DNA from: Candidatus Taylorbacteria bacterium RIFCSPLOWO2_01_FULL_50_130
Lineage (GTDB): Bacteria; Patescibacteriota; Minisyncoccia; Phycocordibacterales; UBA10002
Length of the DNA stretch: 17,366 nt
Assembly: GCA_001821155.1 (NCBI GenBank)
Contig: MHSB01000005.1
Location: 1 to 17,366, forward strand
Direction of reading: 5' to 3'
This document shows, piece after piece, positions 13,210 to 17,366 of the stretch. Positions within the stretch are counted from its first letter, which is position 1, and each line of letters starts with the position of its first letter. A model generated the notes under the pieces. The model was not told where the DNA came from. It did not search any database and was given only the letters and a program-made list of their open reading frames with translations. The position numbers were made by a program, and so were the translations under genes.

Positions 13210-13303
13210 ACCCTTGAAAGCTCTTTGTGTTGCATTGCAAAGAGATAATGGCGGGCGTAAATCTGCCGCCACAGAAACCACAAAAACAAGAAAGGAGCGT
13301 CAT

Positions 13304-13600
13304 ATGGCAGACATGTCTACCGGCGAGAATCATCCGCCGCCCAGGATACCCGGAAACATTACCGTCGCGCGGATTAGCATGCTTATCCGCGACGTAGCGA
13401 GCATTTCGTTTGTGCTCGGCGACCCGGGTGAACAGAAGGTCCCCCCATCCTATCTCGACCAAATTAGAGGGGAAATACTCAAAATATACGGTCGAGAAAT
13501 TCCTCCGCTTCCTCCGCGAAATCCCGACGGGAAGAAAGCGTGGAAGCCCGGGAGCTTGGCAACATACATAAAAAATAGGTTAAATCCACAAGCAGTATGA
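13304..13600 (+). CDS. Small protein of unknown function (98 aa)
   Basis: The protein starts MADMSTGENHPPPRIPGNIT, contains a central helix pair (about 22-62, ISMLIRDVASISFVLGDPGE, then YLDQIRGEILKIYGREI) and a Pro-rich stretch PPLPPRNPDG, and ends with SLATYIKNRLNPQAV. No signal, membrane segment or known motif is visible. The start is supported by AAAGGAG at 13291-13297 and by the promoter at 13182-13209, which excludes the longer open frame from 13142. It is a single-gene transcript with a terminator just after the stop. It points away from the amidase gene. I do not recognise a family. Confidence 0.75.
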   Translation: MADMSTGENHPPPRIPGNITVARISMLIRDVASISFVLGDPGEQKVPPSYLDQIRGEILKIYGREIPPLPPRNPDGKKAWKPGSLATYIKNRLNPQAV

Positions 13601-13615
13601 GCTCCTCCCGCCTCC

Positions 13616-13663
13616 AAGCCCGTGTGTTCGTCACAAATTAGCGAACCGCGGGCTTCCTTTTTT
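13616..13663 (+). terminator. Intrinsic terminator after the 98-residue gene
   Basis: AAGCCCG (13616-13622) pairs with CGGGCTT (13649-13655), with an inner GTTCG/CGAAC stem, followed by CCTTTTTT. It begins 16 bases after the stop codon. Confidence 0.75.
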
Positions 13664-13756
13664 CTAGATTTCTAATTCTACCGCCGCTCTTTTGCGCGTT
13701 AGTTACGACTGAAATTGGGAGATAATCAGACTCAACCATCGAGAGGAGTTGAAAAA

Positions 13757-13827
13757 CTGCCAGCCAGGGAATCGAACCCCAATTTTCTCCTCCAAAGGGA
13801 GACGTCCTACCGTTAGACGAGCTGGCA
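13757..13827 (-). tRNA. tRNA-Gln (anticodon UUG)
   Basis: The 71-base minus-strand sequence folds as a tRNA. The acceptor stem TGCCAGC pairs with GCTGGCA. The D arm contains AACGGTAGGAC. The anticodon stem TCTCC/GGAGA encloses CTTTGGA, giving anticodon UUG. The T arm has GGGGTTCGATTCCC. The first pair is U1-A72 and the discriminator is G73, both typical of tRNA-Gln. CCA is not encoded. It lies 65 bases downstream of dnaX on the same strand. Confidence 0.95.
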
Positions 13828-13832
13828 ATATA

Positions 13833-13867
13833 AACTTACAACCGACAATCTACAACTTACAACGACG
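13833..13867. repeat. Heptanucleotide tandem repeat between tRNA-Gln and dnaX
   Basis: Read on the plus strand the units are AACTTAC, AACCGAC, AATCTAC, AACTTAC, AACGACG: five seven-base units with constant AA and AC positions. It lies in the short gap between the tRNA and the dnaX stop codon. Confidence 0.75.
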
Positions 13868-13892
13868 GAACAAGAAAGACAATGAAGCGAAA

Positions 13893-14990
13893 TTAGTGTT
13901 GGCAGTTGGCGGTTGGCGGTTGTCTGCCAGCCGGTGAGGCAGGGCTGTTGGTCAATTTGATGACCGCAAGTTCGAGCGGAAGCGTCGGAATGGCCGCATA
14001 GCCGATAAGGTCGTAGACATTCAGAAATTCGAGAAGCGCCGCGGAATTGATACGAGAATCTTTTGCGGAAACAAACTTCTTGAGAAATGCAAAATCATCC
14101 GCCGAAACTTCCTCCCGTATCATCTGCTCCATCTCCGGCGCGTTCCGCAAGAGCAGAATAAAGCGGAGCTTGGCGAGCAGGAGTTTGGCAAACACTTTGA
14201 CATCAACGTTCTGCCCCGCCGCTTTTTGAAGCGCGGACAGCCCGAGTGCGGCGTCTCCCTTCTCAAGCGCTTCAACAACGGAATTCACCAGTGTTCCCCT
14301 GGGCGCGCCTGTCATTTTTTCAACTTCAGTGAGGGTGATCTTCTCGTCTTTAGACGCCCCCATCGCTTTCTGCAGTATTCCGTACGCGTCCCGGTATGAG
14401 CCGTCCGCGAGGAGCGCCACAAGCTCCGCCGCCGCCGCCTCTATCGTGAATCTTTCCTTTTGAGCAGTTCGTTCGGCTACGTCTTTCAGAATCTTTTGCG
14501 ACGGGCGCTTGAAGATAAACGTCTGACAGCGTGAAATGATGGTTTCCGGCACTTTTTCAAACTCCGTCGTGGCTAAAATGAAAAGCGCGTGGGTAGGCGG
14601 CTCTTCCAAGGTCTTAAGAAGCGCATTAAACGCCTCCTTGGTGAGCATATGCACCTCGTCAATAATGTACACTTTGTATTTCGAATCAAACGGCGCGGCG
14701 CCGACTCCGTCCCGAAGAAGCCGAATTTCATCAATACCTCGGTTGGACGCCGCGTCTATCTCATAGAGGTCTGCCTCGCTCGTGCCAAGCTCCTTTGCAA
14801 GAATGCGGGCGATGGAGGTCTTCCCCGTACCGCGGGGACCGGAAAAAAGATATGCATGAGAAACTCGCCCAAGTTTGAGCGCGCCTTCAAGCGCCTCCAC
14901 CACCGCTTCTTGTCCGAGCACTTCATTGAAGTGCTGCGGGCGATATTTGCGGTAGAGCACATTGCTTGCTTTGTTGGAACTTTCTTTCAT
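13893..14990 (-). CDS. dnaX: DNA polymerase III gamma-type clamp-loader subunit, short form
   Basis: The 365-residue protein has the DnaX start VLYRKYRPQHFNEVLGQE, Walker A GPRGTGKT (51-58), Walker B VYIIDEVHML (108-115), and sensor/arginine-finger motif TIISRCQTF (150-158). A clamp-loader lid domain and collar helices follow. Two differences from standard DnaX stand out. The four-cysteine zinc module that normally follows Walker A is absent: AKELGTSEADLYEIDAASNR runs straight through. There is also no tau C-terminal extension. The last residues (after about 347, SPASPAGRQPPTANCQH) are encoded by a palindrome and a heptamer repeat. The ATG at 14990 is preferred over a TTG two codons upstream. 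It loads the sliding clamp at replication forks. Confidence 0.95.
   Translation of the reverse strand: MKESSNKASNVLYRKYRPQHFNEVLGQEAVVEALEGALKLGRVSHAYLFSGPRGTGKTSIARILAKELGTSEADLYEIDAASNRGIDEIRLLRDGVGAAPFDSKYKVYIIDEVHMLTKEAFNALLKTLEEPPTHALFILATTEFEKVPETIISRCQTFIFKRPSQKILKDVAERTAQKERFTIEAAAAELVALLADGSYRDAYGILQKAMGASKDEKITLTEVEKMTGAPRGTLVNSVVEALEKGDAALGLSALQKAAGQNVDVKVFAKLLLAKLRFILLLRNAPEMEQMIREEVSADDFAFLKKFVSAKDSRINSAALLEFLNVYDLIGYAAIPTLPLELAVIKLTNSPASPAGRQPPTANCQH
13898..13925. repeat. Heptanucleotide tandem repeat in the 3' end of dnaX
   Basis: Plus-strand units GTTGGCA, GTTGGCG, GTTGGCG, GTTGTCT. The repeat encodes the last nine or so DnaX residues (QPPTANCQH). It adjoins an imperfect palindrome at about 13924-13942 (CTGCC/GGCAG). 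A change of one unit would alter the reading frame and the C-terminus. Confidence 0.75.
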
Positions 14991-15118
14991 AGTCAAATCC
15001 GCGGAAGAGCTAAAACCTCACAAAAGATTACAGAACAACTGCCGGGACTTTATCGAAAACTCTGTTGAGGCCTTCCGGCATGCAGGTAGTATATCGAATC
15101 GGTTGGAAAAGACGAGAG

Positions 15119-15148
15119 AAAAAACATGCCGCGGCGAACCGTGGCATG
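15119..15148 (-). terminator. Intrinsic terminator with UUCG loop
   Basis: On the minus strand CATGCCACGG and CCGCGGCATG form a 10-bp stem (one G-U) around TTCG, followed directly by TTTTTTCTC. This strongly indicates that a minus-strand transcript coming from 15149 or higher ends here, upstream of dnaX. Confidence 0.85.
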
Positions 15149-15246
15149 GCGTAAAGATTCTTACCGGCGTCAAGATGCCAACCTCGCAAGCAATCTGCGA
15201 AGGAAATCGAATATATTCCGACTTGCATCTTCGCGCATTCTGTTCT

Positions 15247-15498
15247 CTATAAGAGAGAGTGGCGGGTAACGAATGATTCCGCTTCTACCCAACCAGCATT
15301 TTGCGCAGAGAGAAACCCGTCGAGCAACTGCGGTTCGCGTATCAGCTTGCCGCAGAGACGCTGTGTCTGTTCACCGGTCAATTGCGCCAAGACGCAGACG
15401 TGCAGAAGTTTATTGACCTCTCGCTTCCGTCCGGGAAAGTGGTGATGCAGACGGGCAGACGGTCGAGCTGTCTGAATCTGAATTTCTGGATATATCAT
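15247..15498 (-). CDS. Hypothetical ORF (83 aa), weak support
   Basis: The frame starts MIYPEIQIQTARPSARLHHH and continues with helix-like LTGEQTQRLCGKLIREPQLL and DGFLSAQNAGWVEAE, ending about 100 bases before the terminator at 15119-15148. The later part has a natural-looking amino-acid mix; the N-terminal part does not. There is no Shine-Dalgarno sequence, no motif I recognise, and the frame continues open upstream to 15579. It may be a fragment or chance. Confidence 0.25.
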   Translation of the reverse strand: MIYPEIQIQTARPSARLHHHFPGRKREVNKLLHVCVLAQLTGEQTQRLCGKLIREPQLLDGFLSAQNAGWVEAESFVTRHSLL

Positions 15499-15701
15499 GG
15501 GGGAGCTTCTGTGATTGGAGATGAACTGTTTAACGCATAGTACGCCAGTGCAAGAAGATTGCAAGGGCGCACGAGACATCCCTTGTGGACAGAGCAGCGA
15601 CAGCCATCAAACCTTGCAAAATGTCCCACCCGCCGGGGAGGAGAGTTTTACTTCTCCTTATCAACTGCAATGGGAAGCTGGAAAACTCCGGATGTATATT
15701 T

Positions 15702-16673
15702 CTATTGCGGCATGGAGAAGATTTCTGCTATATCCTGAACTTCAGAGGCCGAACTCGCCTCCATGAGCTTTGTCCGGAGTTCTTTTGCTCCGGAGAAACT
15801 TGCGACGTACGCCTTGAAGTGTTTTTTCATGATGGCGAAATTTTTGTGCTTGCCTAGAAGCTCTTTAAACAGCTTGGTGTGTTCTACAAGAATCTCCAAT
15901 TTTCTTCTTAAATCATACATCCTAAATCTTAAATCATATTTTTGCTCTGCAAAAAGGAATGGGTTTCCGAAGATGGCGCGGCCGAGCATGACGCCATCGG
16001 CTCCGGTTTCCGCCGCTTTCCGGTGCGCGTCGGCAAGACTTACCGCGTCGCCGTTGCCAAGAATCAGCGCCTCGCTTTTGAGTTCAGTGCGTATTTCTAC
16101 CGCTCGTTGTATCCTCCCCCAATGCGCCGGCACTTTTGACATTTCCTTCCGAGTCCGTGCGTGAATCGTTATCGCCGCCGGCTCTTCCGCGAGAAGTTCC
16201 GAAAGCCACTCCTCCAAAATATCTTTGCCGTACCCGAGCCGAGTTTTGATTGACACGGGAAGTTTTGAACCTTTCTTCGCCGCTCTAATGAGCTCTCTCG
16301 CTAATTTTGGATTCTTTATGAGGACGGCGCCGGCGCCGGCTTTTTCAATGGAGCGGTCGGGACAGCCCATGTTAATGTCCAACCCGTCAAACCCGAGCTC
16401 CTTGACGAGCCGTGCCGCCTCAAATAGTTTCTCGGGATTACCGGAAAAAAGCTGCGCCACAATCGGCCGCTCGCTCTCGGAATATAGCAAATTCGGGAGA
16501 AGCTTTTCCTTTCCCCCGCTTACAAGACCGTCCGCAGAGGTAAATTCCGTAAACATGACATCCGGCTTTCCGTACTTCGCAATAATCCGCCGGAACGCCG
16601 CGTCCGTAACATCGGCCATGGGCGCAAGCGCCATAATCGGTTTTTTAAGTTTTTGCCAAAATCCTTGAGACAT
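15702..16673 (-). CDS. dus: tRNA-dihydrouridine synthase
   Basis: The 323-residue FMN enzyme has the full Dus pattern: PIMALAPMADVTDAAFRRI (12-30), DINMGCPDRSIEKAGAGA (99-116) with catalytic Cys104, KTRLGYG (143-149), ITIHARTR (168-175), LILGNGD (203-209) and GVMLGRAIFGNPFLF (227-241). It reduces uridines in the tRNA D loop. Residues 245-258 (KYDLRFRMYDLRRK), between the TIM barrel and the C-terminal helical domain, are encoded by a heptanucleotide repeat. I start at 16673; an ATG three codons upstream (16682) is possible, and the longer open frame to 16934 overlaps the divergent gene and is rejected. No Shine-Dalgarno sequence is present. The specific position modified cannot be told. Confidence 0.93.
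   Translation of the reverse strand: MSQGFWQKLKKPIMALAPMADVTDAAFRRIIAKYGKPDVMFTEFTSADGLVSGGKEKLLPNLLYSESERPIVAQLFSGNPEKLFEAARLVKELGFDGLDINMGCPDRSIEKAGAGAVLIKNPKLARELIRAAKKGSKLPVSIKTRLGYGKDILEEWLSELLAEEPAAITIHARTRKEMSKVPAHWGRIQRAVEIRTELKSEALILGNGDAVSLADAHRKAAETGADGVMLGRAIFGNPFLFAEQKYDLRFRMYDLRRKLEILVEHTKLFKELLGKHKNFAIMKKHFKAYVASFSGAKELRTKLMEASSASEVQDIAEIFSMPQ
15906..15938. repeat. Heptanucleotide tandem repeat inside dus
   Basis: On the coding strand the units are TATGATT, TAAGATT, TAGGATG, TATGATT, TAAGA. Three units make 21 bases, so the protein repeats YDLRFRM/YDLRRK with a seven-residue period. The reading frame is preserved and the repeat lies in an interdomain linker. Confidence 0.85.
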
Positions 16674-16700
16674 GAAACGCATCGTAACACACAGGAATGC

Positions 16701-16730
16701 TTGACAAACGATATCAGTATGGTGTATATT
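16701..16730 (+). promoter_or_regulatory. Promoter of the last gene
   Basis: A perfect TTGACA (16701-16706) and TATATT (16725-16730) are 18 bases apart. The leader that follows (16742-16784) can fold: CGCGGT/ACCGCG around AAAAC inside AAACCCGT/ACGGGGTTT, just before the ribosome binding site. Confidence 0.75.
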
Positions 16731-16741
16731 CCCTCGCAGAA

Positions 16742-16784
16742 AAACCCGTTTGGTCTCGCGGTAAAACACCGCGGGGACGGGGTT
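16742..16784 (+). promoter_or_regulatory. Structured 5' leader hairpin
   Basis: An outer stem AAACCCGT/ACGGGGTTT (one bulge) encloses the perfect inner stem CGCGGT/ACCGCG (16758-16774, loop AAAAC). It ends at the AGGAG at 16786-16790, so it could affect ribosome access. It matches no riboswitch class I recognise. Confidence 0.5.
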
Positions 16785-16797
16785 TAGGAGATTGAAA

Positions 16798-17313
16798 ATG
16801 AACTTGCTACTAATCAGCGTGTCAACAATCATCGCCGCAGTAACCGTGGCCGCAATCCTTCGCGTCAAAGACGCGCAGTCAAAAGCGTTCGCGGCGCTTT
16901 GCGCGCTTGTCGGGTTCGTTGTCGTCGCACTCACTTCCTACATGGCTGGCTCAAAGGAATGGGGCGTGGATGGTCAGTTGCCAGCCATTAGCTCGTTTCC
17001 GGACAAGACGGTGTTTCTCCGCGGCTCTGATTTGGTCATGATGGACGAAACCAGGACCGCAATCTTGCGGGAAATTGACTCGGCAACAAAAAACCCGAGG
17101 GGCAAGACCCGACTCTACGACATCGGGCCATCGTCCCTGCCCCACTACCCCTATTTAATCGCCATCCGAGAATCCACCAACGGCGGTTTCGCGATTAATC
17201 TGTACCCTCTTTACATTACCAAACCGCCGAAATTGCCGCCAACCGACGGTCTGACCAACAAAACCGCGGCTGAAACAAACGCCGCCAAGCTGGAAAAAAC
17301 GGGCAAGCCATAG
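16798..17313 (+). CDS. Small membrane protein of unknown function (171 aa)
   Basis: The protein has two N-terminal hydrophobic segments (about 2-21, NLLLISVSTIIAAVTVAAIL, and 31-51, AALCALVGFVVVALTSYMAG). A soluble domain of about 120 residues follows (with KTVFLRGSDLVMMDETR, SSLPHYPYLIAIRESTNGGF, INLYPLYITKPPK), then a Thr/Lys-rich tail. The start is set by AGGAG seven bases upstream and by a strong promoter. Only the second segment is long and even enough to be a certain TM helix; the first may be a signal anchor. It is the only gene on its transcript. I do not recognise a family. Confidence 0.75.
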   Translation: MNLLLISVSTIIAAVTVAAILRVKDAQSKAFAALCALVGFVVVALTSYMAGSKEWGVDGQLPAISSFPDKTVFLRGSDLVMMDETRTAILREIDSATKNPRGKTRLYDIGPSSLPHYPYLIAIRESTNGGFAINLYPLYITKPPKLPPTDGLTNKTAAETNAAKLEKTGKP

Positions 17314-17342
17314 TTTTTGGATTTGTTTTTAATTTGCTTCAC

Positions 17343-17366
17343 GAGACCTTAATTTAAGGTCTCTTT
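17343..17366 (+). terminator. Intrinsic terminator at the window edge
   Basis: GAGACCTTA and TAAGGTCTC form a 9-bp stem, 30 bases after the stop codon, followed by TTT where the window ends; the T-tract may continue outside. Confidence 0.7.

Larger units (their letters stand above)
14991..15701. other. 711-bp stretch without a confident gene
   Basis: Between dnaX and the dihydrouridine synthase gene I see no ORF with a recognisable motif on either strand. There is one clear minus-strand terminator (15119-15148) and one weakly supported minus-strand ORF (15247-15498). Several inverted repeats occur, including GATGC...GCATC around 15171-15230 and AGGAGA/TCTCCT near 15638-15657. I looked for conserved cores of RNase P RNA, tmRNA and SRP RNA and did not find them. 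A non-coding RNA, a long 3' untranslated region of dus or a decayed gene are all possible. Confidence 0.5.

Noticed and set aside
13089..13289. 67-codon extension of the amidase
   Set aside because: It would bury the signal peptide inside the protein and cover the opposing promoter.
13749..13937. Plus-strand open frame of 62 codons
   Set aside because: It is antisense to tRNA-Gln and runs through two repeats.
14962..15252. Plus-strand open frame of 96 codons overlapping the dnaX start
   Set aside because: No motif and it crosses the strong minus-strand terminator stem.
15301..15540. Plus-strand open frame of 79 codons
   Set aside because: TTG start, no ribosome site, no motif, and a minus-strand terminator lies nearby suggesting transcription the other way.
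16674..16934. 87-codon extension of the dihydrouridine synthase
   Set aside because: It overlaps the divergent promoter and gene at 16701-16934, and the family starts just before the APMADVTD block.

Overview
The window looks like a Patescibacteria (CPR) chromosome fragment, probably Parcubacteria. This is inferred from the gene content: a short DnaX without the zinc module, a free-standing SWIB protein, DUF5666-like proteins around a MacAB-type exporter, and many short conserved proteins with few Shine-Dalgarno sites. TGA is a normal stop here (for example the ATGA overlap at 2354-2357), so the UGA-glycine code of Gracilibacteria/Absconditabacteria does not apply. No rRNA, CRISPR array or intact transposase is visible. 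One tRNA, tRNA-Gln(UUG), is present.

Layout. 1-393 holds no gene but is dense in hairpins. 394-552 (minus) is a 52-residue cysteine-rich protein, preceded at 577-878 by a chain of broken or overlapping micro-ORFs. After an inverted repeat (986-1086), 1112-3058 (plus) is a tight three-gene operon: an ECF-transporter S-component-like membrane protein, a RibD_C/DHFR-like reductase and a CofE/FolC2-type gamma-glutamyl ligase. The set suggests uptake, reduction and glutamylation of a pterin/folate-like vitamin.

3179-9104 (minus) is one long operon: ECF sigma factor, small membrane protein (possible anti-sigma), DUF5666-like membrane protein, MacA/HlyD-like adaptor, MacB-like ATPase, MacB-like permease and a second DUF5666-like protein. 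It reads as a sigma-controlled envelope export system.

9379-13088 (minus) carries a large conserved-type membrane protein, a SWIB protein, a trypsin/HtrA-fold protein whose three catalytic positions all appear substituted, and a secreted N-acetylmuramoyl-L-alanine amidase. A 98-residue unknown protein with its own promoter and terminator lies at 13304-13600 (plus).

13757-16673 (minus) has tRNA-Gln, dnaX, a 711-bp stretch without a confident gene but with a clean minus-strand terminator, and a tRNA-dihydrouridine synthase. A small two-helix membrane protein with a strong promoter and a terminator closes the window. Three separate seven-base tandem repeats occur, one between tRNA-Gln and dnaX, one inside the 3' end of dnaX and one inside the dus gene.
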